A stretch of DNA of 64,000 nucleotides from Rhynchopus euleeides. Its lineage: Eukaryota > Euglenozoa > Diplonemea > Diplonemida > Diplonemidae. The translations under genes were made by a program, and so were the position numbers. Shown here one piece after another: positions 40,774 through 51,206 of this stretch. The stretch is taken from the NCBI GenBank assembly GCA_963210315.1, contig OY723237.1, positions 1,798,001-1,862,000 on the forward strand, written 5' to 3'. The stretch's first letter is position 1. Each line of letters begins with the position of its first letter. The notes under the pieces are model-generated. The model was not told the origin of the DNA and searched no databases. It saw only the letters and a list, made by a program, of their open reading frames with translations.

Positions 40774-42868
40774 GATGCTGTTCCAGGGGCGAACATCGGG
40801 AGGGCAGCGCTTCTGAAGCAGCGCAGTGCCGTGCTGATGCGTGCCTGCAGTCATGACATGCAGGGCATGGCTGCCTGGCGGTGGGGCGAGGGGGGGGTTT
40901 GTGCAATGCACTGCATCCCCACGCGCCTATTGTTGTTTCCCTAAGCGGCACCCCGGGCATGATAAACCTTCTCAAGTCGTAAATGCCTCCATGCGGGTTG
41001 CTTGCCTAAGCAGCGCTCTCCGCATTGGTGGTAGCGGTGCCACATTCTCAGGACGATATCACCCTCCGCTCCGCCCCCCCCGTTCCATGCAACAGCCTCC
41101 TCGCTTTTGATTGTTTATTTGCGGATAAAGGGGGTCTTCGCTGGTCGTTATCCTTCGTCAATCTTCGTCAGGTTTCAGCTAATTCAACAGGGAACGCGCC
41201 AAAATGCACGATCACCCCGTAGCGAAGACCCCCAAGGATGAAAGACAGAACAGTGTTCAGATATTATGCCTGGCATTCAAATTTTTGTCTAGTGGCGTCA
41301 ACCACCCCACACCCTCCCACCCCAACGGTGGGTGTGGTGGGTTTGCGGAGCTGCGAAAAAAAAAATGAATGAATGCGGCGCTGCGTTTTATGGCGCATCC
41401 GATCTGCCTCTCCCGCCACAGCCTCAGATCGTGTGTGCCCACCTCCACCCCCTTCGCCGTCCACACCCACACAAACCCCCACACCCGATGCCACAGCGGG
41501 TGTCGGGATGTGTGCGTGTGGTGACCACGTTTTGTGTGGGGAGATCCTGCGCGGATCATAGCCCACCCTGCGTGCGTGTGTGTTGGGGAGGGAGGGATAG
41601 GCAAGACAATGCGCCAAGACATATATTTATTTTTCCTGTGCCCGCCGCGCACCCCCCCCCCCCCCCCCCCATCCCCTCCCTACCACAGCTTGATGATGTT
41701 GGCGCGATGTCGCCACGCAAAAATATGTTTTTCCACCACCCCGATCCTGCCAAGCGCCACCACACAGGTGCTCGGTGCAGGAAAACGGGTGATATGTGTT
41801 TCCGGATGAGGGCCTCCTCTCTCTCTATCCCCCCCTCCCCCCAGCATGAACTCTTGCACCCCCCTCCCCCCTCTGTGTGGGCTATACTCCGCGAAGGGTG
41901 TAACCACCTCAAAAATCTCGTTCACCAGGGGGTGCTACGGCTAACACGGTTCAAATCGTTGTTCCAAACCACAGGGTTGCAGCTGGAGCTGTATATTTTT
42001 TTGGCTTGTGGCAGCCAGTCAGCGCGGTGGTGTTTGTTTTTTTTATTTCTGATAATCTGCGCGTTGCGAGCGACAGGGCGTAGCGAGGTCGCGAAAGTAA
42101 CGAATGGAAGTGTATGGCTGCATCTTCAGGATTTAGCGCCTTCCTGCCAACCCCGCAGGGCCCCCAACAGAAGCCTTGAGGCAGCAACGCGCCGCAGTTC
42201 GTTCTTTTTTGCACGGAAGGGCTTGCGGCAGTGTTTGCACAATCAACAAACGTTTCATACTAAGTATTTTAGCCTCAGTTGCCAGGCTACTGGCGCCAAG
42301 TTAAGGTGTCTGTCGTTCCGTCCGGAAGAAAGACCGTTGGCAGCTTTGTGTTCACTCATGCACACCGCACAGGTGCACAGCCAGCGCTCAAACAAAAATA
42401 TGAATGCCACACCGTCGTGGAGAGCCCTGACACGATGCTGACTCGGCCTCCCTCTTCCGCATCTACGATGCCCAAGGAATGTGTGGCGTGTGCGGGGCGT
42501 CGTGTGGGTTGGGTGCAGACGGGGTCGTGGGTATGGGGGGGAAAGGGGGAGCGGCCGATTCTAAACGCAAAGAACATAACCACGCCGGAAAAAAAAATGC
42601 CGAGGGAAGCAGGTGGGACACGACCCCCTCAACCCCCCCTCCCCTCCACCACCCCACCTTTTCCGCAACACGCCGGCGTTGCACCTGCAAACTGATCTGC
42701 AGACACACTGAGAGCTTTCGGAGAGGGCTTCTTCAAACATCGCTTGTCCAAACCAGCGATCCTTCCATTCTGCGTGTGTGCCTGATGAGTTATCTACTGC
42801 CCACACTGCCCACCGCCTACACTGCTCATACCCAACCAGGCCTTGCCGGTGCCCGTGTGGGGCTAGCG
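40774..42868. other. Intergenic between SEC61A and the adenylate cyclase
   Basis: No gene recognised. A frame open from 41332 to 42441 is low-complexity His/Pro-rich sequence without family motifs and is probably not coding. Poly-C at 41649-41670. Immediately upstream of the cyclase, 42790-42840 is pyrimidine-rich and ends CCCAACCAG, a likely trans-splice acceptor. Confidence 0.45.
41130..41233. repeat. Miniature hairpin element with GGGGGTCTTCGCT ends
   Basis: GGGGGTCTTCGCT at 41130-41142 and AGCGAAGACCCCC at 41221-41233, enclosing short CTTCGTCA repeats. Confidence 0.75.
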
Positions 42869-45800
42869 ATGCCCCTTCTACCGGTATTAGTGCTGCTGGT
42901 GCTGGCAGCGGAGCCCCAGTGCCCAACTGACATGCGCTCCTGCCGTGCTTCCCTTATCCCAAACATGTCATACAATTGGGAGGAGGACCACCACGACGTG
43001 TGGTGCAACACCACCACGTGGATGTCGTGGGACTACTGCTGGGAGAACTGCCCGATGCGTCTCGTCATCACAGAGCCCCCGGAGCTGCAGACGTGGATGT
43101 GTGCTACGGATAATATTTTCGAGCCGTACGCACCAGAGGCACACATCGACCTGTACCACCCGCTGAACAACCAGGAGCTGCAGGTCGAGGCGGTCGGCCT
43201 CCCTGACGTGGGAGACACGCGGTCCGGCTGCCGCTCCAGCGACTACAGCGTGGGAAACAAAAGCTTCGCCGGGAAGATCGTGCTGGCAGACTACGGGGTT
43301 TGTCCCCCGGCGGTGCAGGCGAGGCTGGCGCATGCGGCAGGTGCCGCGATGTTGATTCTGGTTGACTACTACCCATACTACTATCGCATCGCTGTGGAGG
43401 GGTCCAGTGTCGGGCTCGAGACGTTTCCGGTCTTGTTCGTAGCGCTGGACGAGGTGCATTACCTCTATGCTGCCCTGGACAAGGGGGTGGGGGTGAAGGT
43501 TGGGGGGAAGCTGCAGTATGAATGCAACGACGTGTCTGAAGGCTACCTCGACAGCCCGGAGGAATACCCGTGGGACAGGTGCCCCATAGCCGAGTTGTTC
43601 TTGCATGACACGTGCAAGGCACTCCAAAGCAGCGACCTGGAGCCTCTGTGCCAGGTGTGCACGGTGGAGCTTCAGCTGCCGGGTGCAGAGAAGCTGTGCC
43701 TGTTCGGGAATGAGCTGAGGCCACGCAAAAGGGAGACGCTATTAGACTGGTCCCCATCATGGCAGCTGCCTTTCACCACACAGCAGGACGAGGTTGTGTA
43801 CGCCACGGAGCTGGCCAACGCGGGCTGCTTGGCATCGGACTTCACAGGTCTTGCGGGCAAGATCCTGCTCATGCCAGAGACAGGCGGCTGCCCTCTGGTG
43901 CACACAGTGCGCAGTGCGCAGGCGGCAGGTGTGAAGGCGTACATCCTTGTATCGGCAACCTACTATTTACAATGGTTTCAGGTGCGTTCATACTCACACC
44001 ACGTGCACATCCCTGTGCACACTGTGGATTTTCACGCCGCACCGAAGCTGCAGGCGTTCATCTCCAACGGGGGCGGGCGGCACATCCCCGGGTCTGGGCA
44101 CGCGCTGGACTCCGTCATCTTCACACGAGGGGAGCCACCACCGACAGCCTCGCCGACACCCGCACCGCTGCCTCCAGTAGTGGTGGACGACAGGCCGCAG
44201 CTGGACACATCACCCGACTTCGAGCTGTCTGCAGGGGCGGTTGTGTGCATCGCTGTAGCCTGCGTGGATGTGATTGTGCTTTGTGTGATGTTTGTGCGAC
44301 AGCGGCGGCACACAATCCAGATCCCTGGCGAAGTGCACAAAGGCGGGTTCAGCATCCCACTGAGCGTGGCGAGCATGGGGCTGAGCCTGACGCTGCTGAT
44401 GCTGACCTCCGGGGTGACCTTCTCCCTGACGAACGAGGCAGGGCAGGACTCGACAGACCAGGTGAAAGAAATCGCGCATTCTACCTTGGGTTTGCTGCAC
44501 AGCAGCTGCACGAGAGACGTGGCGGGGCTGACAGGCATGATCCGCAACAACACCATCAACCGCGTGGTGAAGCTGCTGAAGAAGGAAGTGGATTCCATGG
44601 AGCACGAACTGCGTCTGCTCGAGAATCTGTTCATCGACTTCGATGGGACATGGGCGCAGTTCGACGCACGTGCGCTGCTGGTATTGCGCATGATGTTCAA
44701 CTCAGATGCGCGTCCTGTCGAACATTATTTTCAGCTGTTTACCACACGTGGTTTCTTCTTGGGACACGATGTCAAAACAGACGATAGACCCGACGAGTTG
44801 CGCAACGACGGCGTGAACGGGAGCGTGGCGGAGACCAATAAAGGGTGGCTGTATGGGATCAATACTTACGAGCCGGTGTTTGTAGAAAAGAAACTCAAAT
44901 ACCTCGCGACATACCCGCCTTTCCAGCACAACGCGAGCCGGTTTCTAGCAGGCAACCTCGGCGACCCGCTTGCAGTGACAGCCGACAAAGTCGATTCCTA
45001 CACTCTTTGGATCGCGTCGAAGTTGACGTACCCTGAGACGATCAGTGCCCACCCCATGGCTGCGTACATGCCTCTGTATGGTAATGGGCAGTACCACGGC
45101 ACGATGGAGGTCTACATGGAGCTGGACACCTTCATCCAGAAGGCAATCGAAAGCATGGAAGATCCCGGCGCCTTCCCAAGCCAGGAGCCACTGGGGGACA
45201 TCAGCAACTTGTCTGTGCTGGTGGTCGACACAGACAAGGCCATCCTCGGGTCGCACTACACAGGCGTTAAGGTGTCGCGGGTGGAGGCCCTTGTGTATCT
45301 GGAGGCAATTGCACCCATGATGGGTGTGTATTACATGGATGAGCACCCCAGTGTGACCATCACTGCCTTGGCCAGCTACATCGATACCGTTCAGAAAGAC
45401 GGGTGGACAGAGCACACAGGGGATTACGACCAGAAGGATTACTTCAGGGGCCAGCCGTACCTCACGCTGGTGAATATTACTGCCTCAGGTGGACGGGCGG
45501 CCGACACAGGCCTGCACAACTGGGACGTGGAGATGCGTGACGGTGCGTGCGGTGCGTGTGTGGCATACGATGCGCAGCTGCAGAAGCAGGTGTTGGTGTT
45601 CGACGGCGCGACCACGCTGCATGTCTACAGAAACCTCACGCGACGCACCCCGATTGTGGCGAAGTCACGGGTGAGCGGGCCTGGGGAGCCGTGGCGCAGC
45701 AGGTACGAGGTCTTCTCAGAGACACTCCCATTTGCAGATGGGACGGAGTGTGTAGCACGCACCTGGTATCGCACAGCAACGGACTCTGTGACAAGATGCA

Positions 45801-48085
45801 TGTTGCGTCCTGACATTTCTGAACTGCCCCACTTCATGGTGAGCATGCGCATCCGGCCTGACGTGGCGTACACGGAGACAACCCCACGTGCCACCACGCC
45901 GCGTCTGTTCAGCGACTCGCTTGTGGGTGATGCGAACATCAGGCTGTTTGCGAACGGGCAGCTGTACCTATTTGTGCTGCGGTACGGGTGCCGCACGAAG
46001 GCGTACGAGGGTGGGTTCCCTGTGAACGTGTGGACCACAGTCACAGCGGTGGTGGGTGATGGGAAATGCGCTATGTATGCCAACGGCACCGTGTATTCAT
46101 CTTCAATTGATGCGCGTTTCGATCAGGACCCACGCCGACACACTAATCCGTACCGCTCTGGGCAGTTCTTCAAGGGGCGCATCGATGGGCTGCAGTTGTT
46201 CGAGACCAGCACGAACCACGAGAAGGAAGTCATGTCGTTGCACACAATGGGCACGTTGGTCCGTAATGTGCAGAGTAAGCAGTACTTTGCACAGACGAGA
46301 ACCCTCGCACTGGACAGCTCGTATCGCAGTGGCATAAACTGGAGTGTGATTTCGATACTCCCACGTGATGACATCATGCGTGGTGTAGATGCAAATCTTC
46401 GTCGCACGCTTACACACCTGGACGTCGAATCACAAAACACGGACAAGGTGTTGAAGCAACGGACAAATGCGACAATCATGGTGATCGTGGCGATTGCGAT
46501 GACGTCTGTGGTTGTGTTCCTGGTATTCAACACCATGATTACACAGCCCTTCGCGAAGTTCGCACACGAGATCCTGCGTGTGTCGCAGGCGGACGTGGAG
46601 GGCATCGCGACGGTGGAGGGGGGCGTGTCGGTGCTGCGGGAGATCAACGTGATGCGCAGTGCGATGAACACGCTTGTCGTGAGCATGCGCGAGTACAAGA
46701 CCTTCATGCCTGAGGCGATCTTCGAGAACGAACCCGCAATGTCGTACGATGTGCATGCACAACACGTACCAGGGCTGGACACAGGCACAGCGGCTGTGCT
46801 GTTTACAGACGTGCAGGGTTCCACATACCTGTGGGAGGCGTGCACGGAAGCGATGGCGGAGGCGCTGAGACTGCACAACACAGTGATCCGCGAGGTGATT
46901 GGGGAGCACGGCGGGTACGAGGTGAAGACGATCGGAGACTCATTCATGGTGTCCTTCGCAGACCTGGATGCAGCGGTGCGGTTCGGGCTGCGCACGCAGG
47001 AGCGGCTGTTCCAAGCGGCGTGGCCTGCAGAGCTGCTGGAGGTGGTGCAGATGCCAGGCGACGACGCGCGCGGGCTGCGCGGGCTGCGTGTGCGTATGGG
47101 TGTGACGCATGGGGCAGTGAACGTGGAGCGCAACGACGTGGTGCGGCGGTGCGACTACTTCGGGCCGACGGTGAACCGCGCAGCACGGCTGGAGGCGAAC
47201 GGCGTGTGCGGCGGGGTGGCTGTGGAGGCGTCTGTGGTGCCGCACATCGCAGCTGTGCAGCAGGCGGAGGCGGTGGTCGTGGCGCTGGGGAGCAAGTCGC
47301 TGAAGGGCATCGGGGAAGTGGCGCTGAGCCTGCTGGTGCCTGCGGGCGTGCCACAGCGCGCGGCACATGCAGCACGCCCAGCCGACAACCCGCCCAACCC
47401 ACTGCAAGCGCCATGGTGCACGAACAGTGACAGCAGCAGCCAGTTCCGCGCCTCTTTCCGACGCGACAAGCTCAACACCGTGGATCACCTGGGGGAGAAG
47501 CTGTCGGAGGTGGGCAGTGCCACCACAGGCTATGTGGACTGCGAAATGCGAGACGTCCCTGCTGCAGAGATCACAGCACTGTCGGAAAGCAACCTCCGGG
47601 GGGTGGTGGCCAGCCTCGGCCGCAGCGATGGGCGCCTGCTGAACGTATGCGGCACAGCAGCGCTCGTTGCGTGGAACGCGACGGCGCCCTGTGCAGGCCA
47701 CCTCGAGGCGGCACTGCGCTTTGTTTGCCTCATGATCGGCAAATCTTCGAAGGTGTGTTGCGGGCTATGCAGCGGCAAGGTGTACACGGGCTACGTCGGG
47801 GCAGGCAAGCAGCGCTTCGTGACAGCTGTGGGGCAGTGCGTGCAGGTGTGCCAGCGTGCCCATGGCCGTGCGGTGGAAGCGGAGCAGGCGGTGCTGTTTG
47901 CATCACAGGACACGCAGGTCATGGCGGCAATGCTGTCGCGCGGTTTTGCTGCTGAGGCAGGGGAACTGCGCCACGGTTCCGATGTGTATGCCTTGTCAAG
48001 GGTGGTGTGTGACATGGTGTCCACACGCCTGGACAACAAGCGCGGCCTGTTCGGTGCTGATGGAAAGGCAGACCTGCAGCAGTGA
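42869..48085 (+). CDS. Receptor-type adenylate cyclase with two PA domains, LamG-like domain, cyclase domain and degenerate second cyclase half
   Basis: 1738 residues from ATG 42869, which directly precedes a signal-peptide-like PLLPVLVLLVLAAEP. The frame is open further upstream, but this start follows a CAG acceptor (42840). Two protease-associated (PA) domains: about 43180-43500 (KIVLADYGVCPP) and 43790-44070 (GKILLMPETGGCPL). Transmembrane segments at about 44230-44300, 44350-44420 and 46477-46545. The long segment between the second and third holds a Cache-like region and a LamG-like domain (about 45830-46210). After the last membrane segment comes a HAMP-like linker, then a class III cyclase domain (about 46780-47240): FTDVQGST and GDSFM supply metal Asp residues, EVKTIG and RRCDYFG give the Lys/Asp of adenine recognition, and VNRAARLE gives Asn/Arg. 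A second, degenerate cyclase half follows (about 47630-47905). It would make cAMP from ATP at a membrane; the ligand is unknown. Confidence 0.9.
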   Translation: MPLLPVLVLLVLAAEPQCPTDMRSCRASLIPNMSYNWEEDHHDVWCNTTTWMSWDYCWENCPMRLVITEPPELQTWMCATDNIFEPYAPEAHIDLYHPLNNQELQVEAVGLPDVGDTRSGCRSSDYSVGNKSFAGKIVLADYGVCPPAVQARLAHAAGAAMLILVDYYPYYYRIAVEGSSVGLETFPVLFVALDEVHYLYAALDKGVGVKVGGKLQYECNDVSEGYLDSPEEYPWDRCPIAELFLHDTCKALQSSDLEPLCQVCTVELQLPGAEKLCLFGNELRPRKRETLLDWSPSWQLPFTTQQDEVVYATELANAGCLASDFTGLAGKILLMPETGGCPLVHTVRSAQAAGVKAYILVSATYYLQWFQVRSYSHHVHIPVHTVDFHAAPKLQAFISNGGGRHIPGSGHALDSVIFTRGEPPPTASPTPAPLPPVVVDDRPQLDTSPDFELSAGAVVCIAVACVDVIVLCVMFVRQRRHTIQIPGEVHKGGFSIPLSVASMGLSLTLLMLTSGVTFSLTNEAGQDSTDQVKEIAHSTLGLLHSSCTRDVAGLTGMIRNNTINRVVKLLKKEVDSMEHELRLLENLFIDFDGTWAQFDARALLVLRMMFNSDARPVEHYFQLFTTRGFFLGHDVKTDDRPDELRNDGVNGSVAETNKGWLYGINTYEPVFVEKKLKYLATYPPFQHNASRFLAGNLGDPLAVTADKVDSYTLWIASKLTYPETISAHPMAAYMPLYGNGQYHGTMEVYMELDTFIQKAIESMEDPGAFPSQEPLGDISNLSVLVVDTDKAILGSHYTGVKVSRVEALVYLEAIAPMMGVYYMDEHPSVTITALASYIDTVQKDGWTEHTGDYDQKDYFRGQPYLTLVNITASGGRAADTGLHNWDVEMRDGACGACVAYDAQLQKQVLVFDGATTLHVYRNLTRRTPIVAKSRVSGPGEPWRSRYEVFSETLPFADGTECVARTWYRTATDSVTRCMLRPDISELPHFMVSMRIRPDVAYTETTPRATTPRLFSDSLVGDANIRLFANGQLYLFVLRYGCRTKAYEGGFPVNVWTTVTAVVGDGKCAMYANGTVYSSSIDARFDQDPRRHTNPYRSGQFFKGRIDGLQLFETSTNHEKEVMSLHTMGTLVRNVQSKQYFAQTRTLALDSSYRSGINWSVISILPRDDIMRGVDANLRRTLTHLDVESQNTDKVLKQRTNATIMVIVAIAMTSVVVFLVFNTMITQPFAKFAHEILRVSQADVEGIATVEGGVSVLREINVMRSAMNTLVVSMREYKTFMPEAIFENEPAMSYDVHAQHVPGLDTGTAAVLFTDVQGSTYLWEACTEAMAEALRLHNTVIREVIGEHGGYEVKTIGDSFMVSFADLDAAVRFGLRTQERLFQAAWPAELLEVVQMPGDDARGLRGLRVRMGVTHGAVNVERNDVVRRCDYFGPTVNRAARLEANGVCGGVAVEASVVPHIAAVQQAEAVVVALGSKSLKGIGEVALSLLVPAGVPQRAAHAARPADNPPNPLQAPWCTNSDSSSQFRASFRRDKLNTVDHLGEKLSEVGSATTGYVDCEMRDVPAAEITALSESNLRGVVASLGRSDGRLLNVCGTAALVAWNATAPCAGHLEAALRFVCLMIGKSSKVCCGLCSGKVYTGYVGAGKQRFVTAVGQCVQVCQRAHGRAVEAEQAVLFASQDTQVMAAMLSRGFAAEAGELRHGSDVYALSRVVCDMVSTRLDNKRGLFGADGKADLQQ

Positions 48086-48812
48086 GTTGCCGTGTCTGTG
48101 GGCATGGGTGTGTACAGGCGGTGTGGGCTATCAAGACGTCTTCCGACGTGTTGTGTGTCCAGTCTCTCGGTTTGTGGTTCTCATGGCGCTGGCCGATCCC
48201 ATTCATCTGCTTTCGCCAAAATTTCAGGTGAATTATTTTCACGATTACCAGTTACGAACGACGAAGCGTAGCAAAGTCGCGAAGAAACGAAGGAAATTGT
48301 ACGACGAAAGCTACGCGACGAGCACGGCCAAAAATCGTTCAAATCGTTCAAGCTTTATCAGGATCACACCTTCATGCCACTTTACAGGGGCTTCCGCAGC
48401 CTTTGACACATGAGTGTGCGCTCAACGAAAAGTAGCCCGGATCTGCCTTCTTTGCAGTTCCTGGGCAGAGTGTTTCTCTTATTATAGCGAAAGGAGTACG
48501 ATTTCAACACGAACCTTGTTGCAGTGGAAAATCTTGGTGGCGCTTTTTTTGGGTTGGGAACCCACAATCTACCATTGTCTTGTTGATACGGCCCTTCATC
48601 AGGAAAAGGGATTGCCGGGTTTCTTTTGTTTTGTTTGTGCAACCTTCTGGTCACCTGCATGTTGGGGCGTGGAGTGTAGGTGAACAAAACATTGCTCCCA
48701 CTGCAACCTTTTTAGTTCTGAACGCCTTCCGTGAGCACGGTGCGTTTGACACAAAAAAACACGCGAGGCTTGTTCACCCGGGTTTGGCGCACAAACAACG
48801 CTTATAATTTTT
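48086..48812. other. Intergenic repeats downstream of the cyclase
   Basis: Contains a non-LTR 3'-end fragment (about 48303-48351: ACGCGACGAGCACGGCC plus the TCGTTCAAA tail) and a dispersed-repeat copy split around it (48258-48300 and 48402-48505). It ends with TTGTTCACCCGGGTTTGGCG onward (about 48768-48812), which recurs at 59154. Confidence 0.6.
48303..48351 (+). mobile_element. 3'-end fragment of the non-LTR family
   Basis: CGCGACGAGCACGGCC followed by AAAAATCGTTCAAATCGTTC, as at the end of the full element at 15078; inserted within a dispersed-repeat copy. Confidence 0.75.
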
Positions 48813-48904
48813 GTCAGAACAACGCGTTTTTCCAACTAAAAAGACTCGTGGCAGCGTTCGGTATCTGCACACATGCACAAGCAGGCACCGTTCGTACAAA
48901 CAAA
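48813..48904 (+). repeat. A1 arm of split direct repeats, element C
   Basis: GTCAGAACAACGCGTTTTTC ... CCGTTCGTACAAACAAA, repeated as A2 at 52878-52969. Confidence 0.9.
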
Positions 48905-48982
48905 TCGGGTTCGTCCAGGTAAAGATGTCGCAGCTGCGTGAGGCGAAATGGAGTGACATCCATATCCCTGCACTGCCGAAAG

Positions 48983-50293
48983 ATGCGCCGAAGGCCGCCC
49001 CCCCGCACGAATTGTTGTTTCGCTTCGTGTGGGGTTGAGCACAAGGCCGCGCAAAGCCGGTCTTGCTGGCGCTGTGGTGGGCGTGGCCGGGCTCAGTGTC
49101 CTGAGTGGAAGAAGGTTAGCGGCGAGGATGATCTTCTTGCGAAGTTCCTCGAGCCCCCGTCTGACGCTCCGTGGTGCTGCCCATCGTGCGCCTTCGCCGT
49201 GCATCATGGGGAAGATGCTGTGGGTGACCGTGCTGCTGCGAAGCCGGATGCAGAGCCGGAGGAGAAGATCGCGGAGGAGGCTGCAGAGGCTGCTGCTGGG
49301 TTCACTGTGCCCTTCCAGAATAATTCTGCTTCCCACCCCCCTCCCCCTCCACAGTCGGCTCAACCTCCCCTACCGGGCTCCGGGTCGGGGCCCACGACAC
49401 TCAGTACCGCACAGGCCACCCATGCTTTCCCCCCTGGCTCAGTGTCAGCGGGGCCCGCACCACTCAGTGGGGTGCCGGGGCAAGCACACATCACGGGATC
49501 CTTCCCTTCCCAGTTCTTTTCCCCTGGCTCAGTGTCAGGCTGGCCGGCCCCTCCCGGTACTACGCCGGGGCAGGCCCCCCCTATTCAACACAGCGCTTCA
49601 GTAGCGCCGTGGGCCGGGGATCAAGGGGCTCCTCAGTGGGGTTCCTCTCCCACCCACCCCAGTTCCACAGGGCTGTTCTCTCCCTCGGTGTTCAGTACAC
49701 CTCACGGGAGCTGGGGTGCACCGGGTCATGCCGGGGTGCCGGCAGGCTACTACGGGCAGCAGACGCACACTGTCGACTACACAAGAGTAGTTACCTGGTT
49801 CCCCCTGTTGTCCTCTTCGGGGGACATTGAGAGCCTCTGGGTGCACCTGACGCTCCGGCACAGGCCCTGCCCTGCCAGTGCGACCACGCCGGGGCCGTAC
49901 CACGATCGTAGAGCACATATGGAGGTGTTGCGTCAGCTTCTCTTCTCGGGGGTCGCAACGGCGATCCCCCAGGTGCTGCACACGATCGTGGTGCGTCTGG
50001 AGGCCCTCCTCCTGCGGGACGAGCTGGTGTCGGGGTCTTGCAGTAGGGACCAGGGATCGCTCGGGGCGGCGGAACTGGAGACCCGCCTCGCCGCGATCCC
50101 CTTCGGGGAGTTGACGCGGGAGAGGATGGTGTCTGCCCACTCTGATGCTGCGAAGATCGCCCGGCAGTTCCGTCCTCAGGCTCGGGGGAACCATCCGCAA
50201 CAGCAGCCGCATCAGGGCAACCAGAACGCCCGTCAGGCCGGCAACAAGCGGAAGGGTTTTCACGCACCCCCCCCGAAGCACCCCTCGCACTGA
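48983..50293 (+). CDS. ORF1 (Gag-like, Cys-rich N-terminus, Pro-rich) of element C
   Basis: The frame is open from about 48938; ATG 48983 is the first Met in this frame. An ATG at 48925 in another frame (MSQLREAKW) leads into a stop at 49036-49038. It lies right after the A1 repeat, so a frame break near 49020 probably separates the true start from the rest. A Cys-rich segment (CWRCGGRGRAQC, then CCPSC) looks like a zinc finger. A long Pro/Gly/Ser-rich region (49310-49790) follows, and then a globular part (49790-50190). No other family was recognised. The Gag role is inferred from its position ahead of the recombinase. Confidence 0.6.
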   Translation: MRRRPPPRTNCCFASCGVEHKAAQSRSCWRCGGRGRAQCPEWKKVSGEDDLLAKFLEPPSDAPWCCPSCAFAVHHGEDAVGDRAAAKPDAEPEEKIAEEAAEAAAGFTVPFQNNSASHPPPPPQSAQPPLPGSGSGPTTLSTAQATHAFPPGSVSAGPAPLSGVPGQAHITGSFPSQFFSPGSVSGWPAPPGTTPGQAPPIQHSASVAPWAGDQGAPQWGSSPTHPSSTGLFSPSVFSTPHGSWGAPGHAGVPAGYYGQQTHTVDYTRVVTWFPLLSSSGDIESLWVHLTLRHRPCPASATTPGPYHDRRAHMEVLRQLLFSGVATAIPQVLHTIVVRLEALLLRDELVSGSCSRDQGSLGAAELETRLAAIPFGELTRERMVSAHSDAAKIARQFRPQARGNHPQQQPHQGNQNARQAGNKRKGFHAPPPKHPSH

Positions 50294-50311
50294 CTGGATT
50301 TCTGGGCCCCC

Positions 50312-51206
50312 ATGCGGGAGGGGCACCAGATCCGGAAGCCGGCGCCAACCCTCTCAGTCGAGGATTTGTCGTCTCTGAAAGACGAGACAACAGTTTTTCT
50401 GGCGTCGTGCTACCGTCAGTCCTCGCGGAACGCGATGCTGTCAGTGGAGGCGAGAGCGGATCAGTTCCGTCAGCAGGCTCAGCGCGAGATCCCTACCCTG
50501 CACCCCGAAATGGCTTTTTTAATGTGGCTTCGTCTGCTGCAGAAGCAGAACCCCAGATTCTCGGATGCCAGCGTGCGTCAGTACATGACCTACCACGCAA
50601 TGGCGAAGATCCCCCCAGCCGAGGCATTCCGCCGTGCCACATACCAAAGCCCCACTCGCCCCTCCCCGCAACAAGGTGGTGATCCATCCCAATGCCATCT
50701 TCAATGCAGTGTTCCGACCCCCTCTCACCCTCCAAGCTGTCGCATTGGCGTTCCAGTGGAGCACGGGCTGCCGCTGGAGCGATCTGGAAAGGCTGCTGTG
50801 CAGCCATGTGAGTTTCCCCCCATCCGGCGACATGATGGTTGTTTTTTACGGGGGAAAGACAGATCTGCACCACCGAGGCCAGGCCCTCCTCTTGCCGTCA
50901 GTCGGCAAATACATCCCACTCCTCCGTGCGTGGATCGCGGACAGGACGGCTCAGTGCCCGGAGGCCCCCCTTTTTCAGGGCCTCACCTACAAGGGATACA
51001 ACGACTTCCTGCGGGTGTCGGTAAGCGCGCTCTCCCACGGGATACGGAGGAGTGCCCTTCACAAGACAGCAGACTCAGCGGGGCAGGAGGCGGCACAACG
51101 CCTCGCCCGGCACCGCAGCTCGGCTTCGACGGAGCAGTATCTCCCTCACCACCTCTGGAGGTCGACGCAGGAGACCCGTACTGCGACACGGCTTCTTCAA
51201 CAGTGA
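50312..51206 (+). pseudogene. Tyrosine recombinase of element C, split by a frame break near 50640
   Basis: The N-terminal core-binding half (LSVEDLSSLKDETTVFLASC to AKIPPAEAFRRA) is in one frame from 50312 to about 50640. The catalytic half is in another frame, from about 50634 to 51206: Arg I in TGCRWSDLERL, HGIRRSAL, LARHRSS and Tyr in TEQYL. Catalytic residues are intact, but the two halves need a frameshift to join. Degeneration is the simplest view; programmed shifting cannot be excluded. Confidence 0.75.

Noticed and set aside
41332-42441. 369-codon open frame upstream of the cyclase
   Set aside because: Pro/His-rich, crosses homopolymers and repeats, no recognisable domain; probably non-coding.
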